DNA of 64,000 bases, taken from Closterium sp. Naga37s-1 (Eukaryota; Streptophyta; Zygnematophyceae; Desmidiales; Closteriaceae). Below, piece by piece: positions 1 through 10,920 of this stretch. How positions within the stretch are numbered: the stretch's first letter is position 1; every line of letters begins with the position of its first letter. The stretch spans positions 1,071,001 to 1,135,000 of the forward strand of contig CANJKZ010000267.1 of the NCBI GenBank assembly GCA_947471745.1, in the 5' to 3' direction. The notes beneath the pieces were generated by a model. That model had not been told where the DNA came from. It did no database searches and saw only the letters and a program-made list of their open reading frames with translations. Position numbers and translations under genes: made by a program.

Positions 1-3000
1 GGAAAAGGAGCTCAGAACTGCACAAAAGAAGGTATCAGGCATCTGGACCGGGAAGGAATAGGGATGGATCTGGGAAGGGGCTAACCTTTCCAGGAACGAG
101 AGGTTGTGAGCAGTCAATGTTACGGTTTAGATCTGTTATGTTGGTGTTAAGGATGCTGTTGACTGAAGCACACGTGTCACCCTGGGGTGGGTGGGTGGGG
201 TGGAGGATGGGTTCTTGTGAGAGTGAGATGGAGAATGGGGGAGATACAAAGTCAATAACACGTTGGGCACGATTCCGGTCTGACGCGTTGGGAATACAGA
301 GTGTGTTTGGTTGGCGTGTACGTGTCGCTGCAATTCAACGCATGGGTGTGTGGCGGGCAGGGGGGAGTAGAAGACATGCAGGAACCCCATGTATCGTCAG
401 TTCATCTTTTTGAGCTCTCAAATTTCGTCAGTCTGCTCATCAATACAGATGAGTCACTCTAGGGTGTGTGAGAGAGGCTGGAAAGGGGAGGGGCGCATGT
501 GTCAGGTCAGAGTGCAAGAGAAAGAAGAAAGGCAGCCGGTCAACAGGCATTAGTCAGTCCTTTGATCAACAACTGACCAGGTTTCACCCTCACCAGACAC
601 AACCATGGCCTCACCTGGTGGGTGGTGCACATGCCTCACCTGGTTTTGAGGCGCCTCAAAACTAGACTTCTCTCACGCGGATTATATGTAGATAGGATTT
701 TTTTTGCTTGGAAATTGGGATGTAGCTTATCAAGGCTACTGGTGCGCGCGCGACTCTCGAGTTTGCGAAGTGGCGAAGATGCAGGCCCTGTTACTCACGA
801 AGACACTGCCGAGGAATGAAGACGTGGCTCCTTGGACTTTCCAGGGCAGCCTGGATTGGTCCCCATCTTTTTGGGTTGACCAGGGTGAAGATAGCGTAGA
901 AATTTGTACATTCGGTGGTTAGCCTTTCTTGCTTTGCTTTAGAAGGCTAGTCCTCGCTCTCATTCTTTCATTCGGCACTGAGGAAGGCTTGCTAGGGGCT
1001 TCCCTACAGCCGAAACATGTTTGTCCGTGTTTTAGCCACTGTTTAGTGAAGAGCTTCGTTTTCACATAACCCTACGTGATCTGCTAGGATTTTACTACAA
1101 CTGTTTTCTCCTTTGCTAAACCTTCTCCCTTAAACTGCTGCTCACTGGAATGTCTCTTAATCTGCCTCACCTGGTTGGTGGTGCACATGCCTCACCTGGT
1201 TGGTGCTGTTCATGCTTGTGAAAAGGGCACCCATTCGTGCCTCACCTGGTTGGTGGTATACATGCTAGTGCAGGTCTTGTTAGCAGATGCCGACACGTTG
1301 ACTATCAACCCACGAGGTATGGGCTTGTCACATGCCATGCCCTGCCGATCAGAAGAGCCACAAAAGAGAATAACTCACCATGAAGCCAATTGACAGATTT
1401 CATGGGAAAGCCGGAACATACCATCATCAGTAATAGAGTGATTGGGCACGCATACGAGGGTGAAGCACATAAGCGTGAGGACCCCTGGGACCTCACGTAC
1501 GTGTATCGGTCGGAACATAGCATCATTAATAAAGCAAACGGGCACTCATATGAGACTGAAGATCACAGGTCTCGTTTCACGATCCAAAACATGACGAGTC
1601 CCTGGATTCTATATAGTGCTTTTATGAGGATGTGGAGAAATAAAATATTATCACAAAAAAAATAGAGAGAAAAACAGAACATGGTGTAAGCAAGGCGACG
1701 ATATGAGTGCCTGAAGCTACAACAATTGGACATGGTATCAATGTCGATTCAAGCATAATCATGCAGTAAAACCCTTAAAAAAAGGAGCAGTTTCCAAACA
1801 GCACGATTCGTCCGTGAAACCTACTGGTGTGACGTGAAGTGAAGTACAAGATTTTCCAGAACATACATAAGAAATTATTTCTCCTAGAAAACAACCTTAA
1901 AAATGTCTCCTGTTCTAGTTTCTCGACTTGTAGACGTTCTGCTTCTACTCTCTGCTCTTTAACTCCTATGGTTCTCAAATGATTCTTACCAGTGCAAAAG
2001 AAGTATAACAGTCTATTGTAACAAACAAAACGTGGCTCGGAAATGTGGCAATAAAAGGAGTGCTCAGCAGCACATCAGCCAGAGTTCAGCAGATCATTCG
2101 TACAAGATTGCTTTCATCAACATACCTCACCTCATCACACCTCACCTCATCAGCACGCCTCACCTGGTTGCTCTTCAACAGCTCTTGAGGTGAGAGGTCA
2201 AAGATGTCGAGCAGCAGAGGGCATGTGAGGCCGGGGGGTGCTGGGAAGAATGGCACTCGAAGAGCGGACTCACTCACTAAGAGACGGAAAACAGCAGGGG
2301 GTGAGTGGGGGGGAGATGGGAGAGAGAGGGGGACAGAGGGGAGAGGGGGGGGAGAAGAGAGGGGGGAGAGAGTTGGACAGAAAGCAGAGTGAGAGTGGGG
2401 GGAAAGAGGGACTATGTTGATACGGTGATGCTTGGGCAGACATGGGCCAGCTCTGTGTTTTCTCCAAACCATGTTTCATTTCGTGTAGGGTGGGGCAGGG
2501 GTTAGAAACTTGGTCGAGTTTTGTTCTCACTAGGAAAAGGAATTACAAAAACTTGACCAAAGGGTCGAGTTTTGAGTCGGCCGAAGTTTGAAAAAAAAAC
2601 AAAAAAAATCTCGGCAGGCTTTCATCGACTCGACTCGTGGGACAAATGAAACTTGTCAATACGACTCGAGCGAAACTCAGACTTGTCACTTGGCCATGTA
2701 TACTAAGAGGGCAGAGAGAAGGGGACAAAGGAGATTGGAGGGGGTGAGAGGAGAGGAATTGGGGGAGAGGAGAGGAAGAGGGGTGAGAGAGTTGGACAGA
2801 GAGGGAAGAGGCGGAGAGGGGGGAAGACGGAAGAGAGGGGGACAGAGGGCAGACGGGGAGAGGGGAGCGAGAAGGGGACAAACGGAAAAAAAGGGGAGGG
2901 AGGGAAGAGAGGAGAGAGAGAGGGGGAAAAACGTCAAAAAGGGGAGGGGGGAAATAGGGGAGAGAGAGGGGGACAAAGGGTGGAGAGAATAAGAGAGATG

Positions 3001-6000
3001 ACGCAGTGAAGCGCAGAGTTGAAAGCCGTAGAGCAGTGGACGGTATGTGAGGGGGGGTGGGAGATGGAACAGAGAACATGCTAGGTGAGGTGGGGGGAGG
3101 GGGGGAAATGGAAAACGGGTGAGTTTTAACGGCTCGCCTTAAGTGGGAGGCAGCAAGAAGGATTATTCATGAGGGGCTGATAGGCTTACATGCATAGTGG
3201 TGAGAAGTGGGAACATAGAAGAGAGAACTGGAATGGTGGCAGTAGCGGAGAGAAAAAAGGAGTGGTGGAACGTAGAGGAGAGAAAAGGAGTGGTGGAAAA
3301 GGAGTGGAGGATATGAATGGTGGGAGTGGCGGAGAGAATACGAGTGGTGGTGGGAGGAAGGTGATTAGATAACATAGAGGAGTAAGGCGGTCAGTAGAGG
3401 CGCCTAAAAAGCACTCTGTTCAGTCGGTGTTGCCGAAGGAGTGAGCCAGGAACAAAACAATTGATCGCACCAAAAGAGTCGTTTAACAAGGTCTTCGTAT
3501 GAAGAGAATTAGTGCATAACCACGCACTCCGGACCAGAGTTAAATAGCATCCTCACGAAGCTAGCACAGCCTCATGAGTTACAGTGCATGAGTCAAATCA
3601 TAAGCAAAATGGGTGAGCACAACTAAACAGATGTCATGTCAGAAGCGGCACAGGTGCGCGAGTGCAGCAGAGGTGCGTGAGTGCTGCTGGAAAAGGCAAA
3701 AAGCAGGCAACGTGGAACTTTGCCTCACCTAGCTTACAGCTATGTCACGGGTGTGTTTGAGTTTGAGTCACTCAGGACTTACCTCGGTTACAGCAAGGCT
3801 AAAGGGTATTCCAAGGGAAAGTCATGTTTAACAGGCAGGCAGGTTAGACCACCAACGTGGCTCAGCTCAGGTGATCGTTTCATGCAAATGATAAGACTCA
3901 CTTGATTTACAAGGTAGCTTCACGGAAAGGGAGAGGTTAGTGTACCTTGGTTACAGGGCTGCTTGAGGGGGCTAGAGTAGTTGAGGGGGAAGAAGGAGGG
4001 CGGGCAGAGGCAGAAGGAGGAGGCATCATAGCCCTCCAGGCACACGCCAGGCGCACACGTGTCAGTGCTGTTGAGGCGACATGCGGGGAACTCTGGACGG
4101 ACATTGAGTGGGGAGAGAATGAATTTAGAGGAATTAGAGGTGGGAAGTTAGCGATAAGATGGTGAGTAGGAACTAGAGGGATGATGGGCAAGTCAGGTTG
4201 TGAAGCAAGAGGGAACTAGAGGGAACTAGAGGGAGCTATGTATGTTAGCCTGCAACCACTCTTTTGAATCGTCCTTCTTGACTGGAATTGTTACCCATTG
4301 TAGTTGATTTGCATTATGCTGTCAGGCCTGGCGTTAGCAATGTGGCACAGCTGCGAGGACTTGCAACTGGGCTGCCTGAACCGATTAGGCAAGAGCTCGT
4401 GCATGTTAAGGCACTGAGTGCATGCAATGCATGCACTCAAGAGTCAATACTACTACACTCGCCATGCTGTGACAGCCAGTTCTACTGTCTTACCATTGTG
4501 GCACGATTGGAAGGCGGGCATTTGGGGGAGCTTGTAGCTGGGCTGGCTGAGAGGGCACGAGCACGTGCTGGTGTATGTGCCTGTGGCTGCTGACCGCACC
4601 GCAGTGCACCTGCCAGCACCGCATGGATTCACGTCCCACGCCGTGCATGGGTTGACGTCTGTGTGGCATGGGGAGTGAGGAGAGACAAGGAGAGGATGTT
4701 AGAGGACTCTGTGACAATGTATGGTATTTTGGAAATAAACAAACCTCAATGTGGCACATGGAACCAGGAATTGTGTGCAAATGCACACAGACACAGATGC
4801 ACAGATGCATGCACAGGCACAGGTGAGTGCATAGGCACAGTGCGTGCATAGGCACAGGTGCGTGCATAAGCACAGGTGCGTGCATAAGCACAGGTGCGTG
4901 CATAGGCACAGGTGCGTGCATAGGCACAGGTGCGTGCATAGGCACAGGTGCGTGAATAAGCACAGGTTCGTGCATAAGCACAGGTGCGTGCATAGGCACA
5001 GGTGAGTGAATAGGCACAGGTGCGTGCATAGGCACAGGTGCGTGAATAAGCACAGGTGCGTGCATAGGCACAGGTGCGTGCATAGGCACAGGTGCGTGCA
5101 TACGTGCATCACCCCTACACTCACACACAGCCGTAAAATCGGAAGTTCCACCCTTTGATGGACTGTACACACAGATGCATAATAGGAATGCACGCGAACA
5201 CATTCACAGACAAATGCACACTCACAGTGAGTGACTCACTCACCAAGCCTTCACACGCACACAACACACACCCAGACCTGTGAATCGAATCGTCCACGCT
5301 TTGATGGACTGAACGCATGCCCGCGTGTTGGCACTGCTGAACCCAGCAAACACCGGAATCACTCCCTCGGTGCTGCTATTGCCATCATAGAACACAGAGC
5401 ACAGGTCAAGTGTCAGCTTCACACTCCCCATCCTCGTAGCCCCTTTATAAGTCACTGCCTCCAGTGTCTTAGTGGCAGCCGTATAGTCCACCCTCATGCT
5501 GTATAACGAGGAAATATATCGCTTCTGAGAGGAAAACGCCAACCGATTTGTAATGTTAAAGTCAGTGTGAACGGAGAGAATCGCCACATCCTTGTTAACG
5601 TCATGGTTAGGGTCAAGGCCGCTAAAGGCATCAAACATCACCGCCACACTCCTCCCTCCGTCCGCCCACGTCCCATTTGCATTCCTGTCTACCGAGTCGC
5701 GGCCATACCCCATCGCCGCCCCTCCTTGCCCCACCCCCAGCCGAGTAATTAGCACAAAAACTACCCCGTATCCAGAAAACCCGCTTCCCTTCAGCTCAAA
5801 AGGAAACCACGAGGTGAATGATCGTGCCTTGCACACGAAACCATAAATCTTCTTCTTCTTGTGAGATGCAGGGGCGGGAAGCAGCGAGAGCAGGGGCAGG
5901 GGGAGCGGGAAGAAGGCGGCGCCTGCCTCGTGGTCGTCGTTGCCCGGGGTGAGTTGCAGCGAGGAGAAGGTGGTGCGAGTTGAGGCCAAGGCAGTGATGC

Positions 6001-9000
6001 GGGCAGCTGGCGTGAGGAAGGGGAAGGAGAGCGACGGTGACTGCCACAGGGGGATAGGGGCTGGAGCTGGCAAGGGGGAAGGAAAGGAGAGGAGGAGAGA
6101 ACGACAATAGGTTAGCTTACAAGTTGAGAGTGGCAGGACGGAAGAGGAAGAAAGGAGAAGAGATGGGAGGCAGCCCCACCGCATGTATAGTAGTCATGAG
6201 CACGGGACAGGCTGAGGGCCGGCCCGTGGCTGGGCCGGCCTGGCAAAAATCTGGCCCTGGCCCGGTCCGTGCTCATGTGTAATGCATGGACAGAGGGGCT
6301 GAAGTCAAGGGGAAGTAGCAGGAGGGAGGAAAATAAACAGCACTCTCCTTTCGTTCAGTCCCTTTCATTCGAACCTCCAAGCATGGAGAGCTTTCGCCTC
6401 TCCGTACATGGCACTGCTCCTGCCTCCTACTTGCTGACCTTGGGCGTCCACCTGGAAGGCCCAGGAGAGGATGTTGTGCGTCTGAGTGTGCAGCGGCAGC
6501 AGCCCCGTGCCGGCTGCAAACCCCGCATGCACCAACACGGCCTCCCCCTCCCCTCCATCCTCCTTTGGAGGGGAATGAAAGAGGTGGCAGGCGTTGAAGG
6601 GGAGGGACAGGAGGGCGGAGGGGGGCATGGCGGGCGAGGAGGAGAGGCGCACGGAGAGCAGCGAGGCGGTGGCGTTGTAGGCCACCCACGCATGCAGCGT
6701 CTCGTTCTTGTTGCCGCCCAGCCAGGGGACGCCCGCGGGGTGCACGGACGCATGGCCTGCTGACGTCATGCTGTAATCGACGTTCACCCCCACGTGGTGA
6801 GTGGTTGGGTCCGAAAAAAGACGGGTTGATGACGTGTCAAACTCCACTGCCAGGCTGTGCTGATGTGGCAGGCTGCTGTTATATGTGATACCATCTGCAG
6901 CAACAAACAACTCCTCCTGACTGTAAGGCCTTCAGCCGTATCCCATGTTCGGCCCGGGCAGCCCGACGGTCGGGTCGGGCAGGAAAACGAAAGCAAAGCC
7001 GTCGGCCCCGAGAGCAGCAGCGGATTGGGGGGAGGAGAGGCGGAAGGAGAAGGAGGAGGAGAAGGAGTAGGGGCGGCAGGGGGAGGTGGGGGAGGAGGGG
7101 GAGACGAGGGGGAAGGGCGTGGGGTGCAGGGCAAGGCCCGCTTGGTGGGGGGGAGAGAGGGGGGTGAGGCGCAGCGAGGAGGAAAGGAGGCGAGCCGAGC
7201 CGGAGGTGAGGAGGGGAGAGGAGGAGTTCAGTCGGGAGTAGGAGAAGGACGGAGGGGCAGAGGCCGCTGAAATTTGTGGGGAAAGGGGGGGGCGGGGGAA
7301 GGTAAAGTAAAGAGAAAAAAAGAATCAGAGTGGATGTGCTTGGCTTGGGCATGAGCAACGAATAGAGATCAGTGGATATTCAAGGATGTCCATTAGCCCA
7401 TTAGTCCTAACAATTGTCACCATGTATGTACTTGCTCAAATGTGGCCGAATGTCATCCAAGTGTGGCCAACGGCTGGTTAGGCGAGTCACACTCTGCTCC
7501 TAACAGATTGTGTTCACCTGGTGCACGTGCAACCGACCGACCTCTGCCTCTGAGCGCACCTGTGCCTCTGAGCGCACCTGTGCCTCTGGGAGCCACCGTG
7601 ATCAGATCCACATCGATGCTCCCCGCTGCTGCTGCCGCTGACGTCAGCGCCCCGCCTTCCACCGCTGCTGCCTCTGCTGTGAATGGACCAGCCCCTGCCG
7701 CGGACGCGTCTCCACTCACAGACGCACCCCCAGGCAGCGACGAGCCTCCAGGCAGCGACGAGCCTCCAGGTAGGGACGAGCCTCCAGGTAGCGACGAGCC
7801 TCCAGGCAGCGACGAGCCTCCAGGTAGCGACGAGCCTCCAGGCAGCGACGAGCCTCCAGGCAGCGATCCCACAGAGCCACCAGGCGATCCCACAGAGCCA
7901 CCAGGCGATCCCACAGAGCCACCAGGCGATCCCACAGAGCCACCAGGCGATCCCACAGAGCCACCAGGCGACCCCACAGAGCCACCAGGCGATCCCACAG
8001 AGCCACCAGGCGTGCTGACACTGTCTGCCCCACTGCCCTCCAGCACCACGAGGTGCAGAGCAACGCCTTGTGGCGGGAAGGATAGAGCAGCAGCGGAGGC
8101 GGAGGAGGGTGGGAGGTGGAAGGAGAAGGGACCGTGTTGGCGCCAGGGCAGCAGACCTGAGAGCGAGTTGGAGTTGTTGTTGCGGCAGGGAACGCCGATG
8201 GTCCATCGATGCAGCACCACCATCTCTCCGCTGCTAATAGCGGCTGCTAGCGCCCTCGCCAGCTCGCCCTCGTCCACGCTGCTGCTGCTGCTGCCTACGG
8301 TGGCTGGTGGTGGTGGCAGGGGCACGGCAACGATCATTGCTCGCATCGGCCGCAATCCAGAGGCAGAAGACACATCCATCATGCACTCGCGTGCCCTTGC
8401 ATAGAAATACACCGAAAACTCTGCCTCCTGCTGCTGCTGCTGCTCTCCCCCGTCCACAACACACAGCAGCTGCCCCAGACCCTGCACCGGCCACACGGCC
8501 CCTTCACTCTCGCTCGCCCCCGTCCCCCAAAGCTCGCCACCGGTGCCGCCACTGCCGTCGCTGGGCTGCAGGCGAACAAACCGACCGCCCTCAGCAGCAA
8601 CGGACGGGTCCCCGCGCGGAGTCTCCCCTCCCCCTCCCCCCTGCCCTTGCTGCTGTGCTGCGCCGGGGACGAGCGGCACCCAGGACGACAGGGGCGAGGG
8701 CCAGTCTGTTGCAGCGGAAACTTCCTCAAAGCCCGCATTGCGCAGAAGGTTCAAAGAGGGAGCTGGGGGCGGTGGGGTGAGAAGTGGGGGCCGGCAAAGT
8801 GAAGAGGGGGGAGGGGGGAGAGGGGGGGGGGGTGTTGGGAGGGAGGGAGGGGGGATGATGGAGGGGATCCAAGAAGGGCAGCTCTGCAGGGCTGGGACTG
8901 GGAAATGAGATGCGGCAATCTGCGCAAGAAACGGGAGAAAAGGGAGAGAAAGGGAGAGGTGACCCAGAGGAGGTGGGAGGGGCAACTCGGCCGTTCGCTG

Positions 9001-9551
9001 CGGCAGGCGGGGTTGGTTGGTTGGGGTGGTGACTTTTCGCCGTCGACGATTAGTTGGGCGAAATGCCGCAGGTAGAATTTCGCCGGACGATCGGGTTACA
9101 ATCGCCTTCGGCGATTGGATCGCCTTCGTACTCGCGGTCTCTTGGATCCTTCGCCTTGAGCTGCTGCGAGGCAGGCGGGTATAACGCCTCTCGCTACCCA
9201 CTGTTTTGCCAGGGCGAGGTATTCTTGAGGCACAGCGGATGCCGCAGCATTTCAACGCTCGAGATGCTGAGGCTACCTTTCGAGAGATGCTGCGTGGCTA
9301 CCTTGAGCTGTGAGGCTGGCGCAAGTCGGCAAGGCGGCGTTGGCGACGGCGACGAGCGAGAGGAAGTGCGCGGTTACCACAAGCAGGCGAAGGACGACGA
9401 TGAGGCGGCCTGGTCTCTTGATGCCATGTGGAGCCTGCCAAGTCGAGGCATGATTCGGGATTTGAGCCACTGGGCGGCAGGGATGCAGCAATTGACACGC
9501 TATAGAGTGACCCATTAAGAATAGTAGCGGTGTTCGGTTCGCGTGTGGCAT
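1..9551 (-). CDS. Copy A: lectin-EGF-LysM secreted protein gene, 3' end beyond window, probably inactivated
   Basis: Multi-exon gene read on the minus strand. Exons chosen from GT-AG borders and agreement with copies B and C: 9551-9302, 8762-7578 (or 7560), 7266-6439, 6066-5278, 4658-4494, 4092-3946, 2276-2164, 1341-1246 and 181-86. Two further exons expected from copy B lie beyond the left edge; bases 1-85 are intron. Order of domains: signal peptide, DUF642/CBM-like domain, two L-type lectin domains, two EGF-like modules, LysM part. All exon phases match copy B. The one lesion seen is a TGA at 6934-6932 in lectin 1, where B has AGA, so A would give only the N-terminal half. The rest is open, which suggests a recent pseudogene, an allele or a sequencing error. 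Role by family: extracellular glycan binding. Head to head with copy B. Confidence 0.75.
86..2276 (-). CDS. Copy A exons 7-9: LysM region, start
   Basis: Exon 7 (2276-2164) reads VSESALRVPFFPAPPGLTC and then DLSPQELL. Exon 8 (1341-1246) reads MACDKPIPRGLIVNVSAS. Exon 9 (181-86) starts with the LysM signature GDTC and ends CSQPLVPGK. Lengths 113, 96 and 96 nt equal those of copies B and C. Exon 7 lies just upstream (in gene sense) of a short 18/15-bp array holding extra donors, and exon 8 is followed by two more copies of its donor at about 25-bp steps. The region between exons 7 and 6 is intron with a long purine-rich tract. Confidence 0.7.
1164..1260 (-). repeat. About 25-bp repeat that duplicates the exon 8 splice donor
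   Basis: In gene sense the segment ACCAACCAG|gtgaggca occurs three times, with donor ends at 1246, 1196 and 1171. The first is the homologous exon border; the other two lie in the intron. The steps (50 and 25 nt) would shift the frame if used. Copy C has one extra copy near 24606-24626. Confidence 0.65.
2290..3000. repeat. Long polypurine/polypyrimidine tract
   Basis: About 0.5 kb of almost only G and A on the plus strand (T and C in gene sense), in two blocks broken by a mixed stretch near 2405-2690. In gene sense it precedes exon 7, so it looks like an overgrown pyrimidine tract of the 3' splice site. Copies B and C have shorter versions. It could form triplex DNA. Confidence 0.7.
3946..4092 (-). 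CDS. Copy A exon 6: second EGF-like module
   Basis: 147 nt between a GTCCAG acceptor and CCAAG|gtacac donor. Six Cys in EGF order (TCRLN..DTCAPGVC..FCLC..PC). It matches exons 6 of copies B and C in length and phase. Confidence 0.75.
4494..4658 (-). CDS. Copy A exon 5: first EGF-like module
   Basis: 165 nt, acceptor CCACACAG, donor CACAATG|gtaaga. Encodes DVNPCTAWDVNPCGAGRC and then two further Cys, an EGF-like spacing with five visible Cys. Very similar to copy C exon 5 (27174-27010) and copy B exon 5. Confidence 0.7.
4805..5107. repeat. 18-bp minisatellite in copy A intron 4
   Basis: About 16 tandem units like GCACAGGTGCGTGCATAG on the plus strand. It shares the core GCACAGGTGCG with the 18-bp coding array of copy B exon 2 but lies in an intron and in opposite sense to the gene. 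The long Pro/Met/His reading frames through it are artefacts. Confidence 0.85.
5278..6066 (-). CDS. Copy A exon 4: second L-type lectin domain
   Basis: Acceptor GCCAG before 6066, donor CACAG|gtctgg at 5278, 789 nt, open in the expected frame. It contains FSSLQLTPGND, SFTSWFPFEL, SVAVMFDAFSG and ending VIPVFAGFSSAN, so it is a second lectin fold in tandem. The usual metal-binding Glu of the VEFDT motif is Met here (VMFDA), so this domain may not bind metal or sugar in the classical way. A Lys-rich insert (KKKK) lies before the conserved CKARSF. Nearly identical to the matching parts of copies B and C in its 3' half. Confidence 0.78.
6439..7266 (-). CDS. Copy A exon 3: first L-type lectin domain, with premature TGA
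   Basis: Acceptor TTTCAG before 7266, donor CCCAAG|gtcagc at 6439, 828 nt, in phase. It has the legume-lectin hallmarks: a LRLT strand, a YSFSSSFSFRL-like strand, a GADGF box, and SLAVEFDTSS followed by HHVGVNVD, the metal-site region. Codon TGA at 6934-6932 replaces AGA of copy B just after the MGYG segment and truncates the protein. The exon lacks about 26 codons that B has after this point. Confidence 0.75.
7578..8762 (-). CDS. Copy A exon 2: DUF642/CBM-like domain with expanded Gly/Ser/Pro linker
   Basis: Begins after a C-rich acceptor at 8763 and reads APSLNLLRNAGFE, the typical start of DUF642 and CBM4/22-type galactose-binding jelly rolls. Near the end is VDLITVAP, like the last strand of such domains. 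Between them the linker is enlarged by two arrays: 21-bp units (GGSVGSP, about 7) and 18-bp units (GGSSLP, about 8). The donor is one of two CACAG|GTGCGC sites 18 bp apart, giving exon ends at 7578 or 7560, both in phase with the lectin exon. The domain name is from motif resemblance only. Confidence 0.65.
7737..8012 (-). repeat. Two coding minisatellites in copy A exon 2
   Basis: On the plus strand, 18-bp units (GACGAGCCTCCAGGCAGC, about 7-8 copies to 7865) run straight into 21-bp units (GATCCCACAGAGCCACCAGGC, 7 copies to 8012). Both are multiples of three and keep the frame. They encode flexible GGSSLP and GGSVGSP repeats. Copy B has only two or three GGSSLP units here and no 21-bp units. 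Confidence 0.85.
9302..9551 (-). CDS. Copy A exon 1: signal peptide
   Basis: The ATG at 9551 (MPHANRT) is placed by its match to the ATGs of copies B (MPYATRL) and C (MPHANQS). About 43 residues later comes a hydrophobic run (LIVVLRLLVVTAHFLSLVAV) followed by a small-residue ANA site, as in a secretory signal peptide. The exon ends CTCAAG|gtagcc in phase 1. The N-region before the hydrophobic core is unusually long, so translation may start further in or at another ATG. Confidence 0.55.
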
Positions 9552-10265
9552 GGAGAAAAGCACCGCGAGAACGGCGATTGCGAGGACAGGGGAGAAAGGG
9601 GCGAACTTGCGGTGATGGCAGCATCGCGCGACAGAAGAGAATGATTATCAGGTCTGCGGTTTCAGCAAAGAAACCCGCCGCATTACCGTGTATCTAACCA
9701 CCCTTACACGAGGGCGAAGGCTAGCTGGGCCAAAGCTCTGAAGTGTTGAGGCGGAACATCCGGCCTGTAGTAATCCAGCTCGAACCCTAACCACACTGCA
9801 CCACGCCTGTATCTCACGGAAACGCACCAAACTGCTTCGCACCTTTTGAACCTCAAAATCCGAGGCTTTGTAAGCCTATTTGTGTGATGGAGTGGTCTTT
9901 TAGAAGCATGCAATGATCGAGAGAGGTTTTCTTCAATTGCAAGTTGCGGCCATGGCTTCACTGCAACCTGTTGTAAGTTGTACTGTAGTAACTGGGCCGA
10001 GGGAAGGATTGGTGAAGGGGTCTTGCGGCAGTGAGCAGCCGAACGACCGCGCGCATCGCGCGAATGTTGGGAGTTCGGTTGGCCGAAAGCAGGGCTCTTG
10101 AATACAGTAGAGAGGGAAAATCCAGTCGTCAATAGAGTTGGCAATCCAGTACATATGGTATACAGTACAACGTGCATATGGGTTGGTACGTTCAGGTTTA
10201 GGGTGCGCGCGGACTGCACAGACTTGGTTTGTCGAGGGGGGGAATGGACTGGACCTCATGCTGGG

Positions 10266-10480
10266 GCAGGTGGTGATGTGCATACAGAGCAAATCTTTAT
10301 CGTTTTTGAAGGCACGGAAGGCTCCGGGTTCGCCTAGAAAAAGACCCTGAAAAATCAGTTTCCCCTCCGTGCCTGTGTGCACATCACCACCACCTGCACC
10401 TGTGTGCATGGGCAAATTTTTCGTTTTTGAAGGCACGGAAGGCTCCGGGTTCGCCTAGAAAACGACCATGAAATATCAGT
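10266..10480. repeat. 60-bp direct duplication with an inverted pair
   Basis: A segment starting CGTTTTTGAAGGCACGGAAG occurs at 10301-10360 and 10422-10480 with few changes. Between and before them, GCAGGTGGTGATGTGCATAC (10266-10285) and its near reverse complement (10375-10397) form an inverted pair. Confidence 0.75.
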
Positions 10481-10780
10481 GTTCCCCCGAACGTTTCCCT
10501 GTCGCGTCCGTAAGTTTTTCCCAAAATCCGAAAATGCAAAACAGCATTTCTTCACCCCAGGCGCAAGTGATTCTGAAATGTCCATGTCGGATGGGCAAGG
10601 ACTACTAATAGACAGTACACCTGGTCTCCGCCAATTTCACCTTTCCACCTTCTTTCGGGAAATACCCCTACCCATAATAATAGACTTGGTGTATATCGCC
10701 CTCCTGAGCCCCCAGAGCTACGGAAACGAGGGACCAAGGTTGAGATTTGTTGGGCAAGGAGAGCTGTTGTGCCTCCGCAC

Positions 10781-10920
10781 GCGGCACTAGCGACGAACGA
10801 CATCCAGCCTGCCAGACTGGCGCGTTGACATTGTTGAAGGTCAACGCCAAGGTTCACTTCCACTTCCACCCCTCCGTATGTCAACGCGCCACTCTGGCAG
10901 TCGTCCATCAGTAGTGCCGC
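10781..10920. mobile_element. 140-bp foldback (MITE-like) element
   Basis: The ends are inverted: 10781-10830 and 10879-10920 match outward from GCGGCACTA to the inner arm CTGGCGCGTTGACA, the inner 22 bp with one mismatch and the outer part with small gaps. No target-site duplication is clear. A diverged, unpaired relative of the left arm lies near 29764-29800 upstream of copy C. Confidence 0.6.

Noticed and set aside
4490-5203. Pro/Met/His repeat proteins (APVPMH) on the minus strand
   Set aside because: They arise from the 18-bp intron minisatellite plus a wrong frame through exon 5.
7442-8404. Long open frame on the plus strand opposite copy A exon 2 (SDEPPGSDEPPG repeats)
   Set aside because: The repeats have unit lengths divisible by three, so several frames stay open. 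The minus frame has the jelly-roll motifs and correct splice phases.
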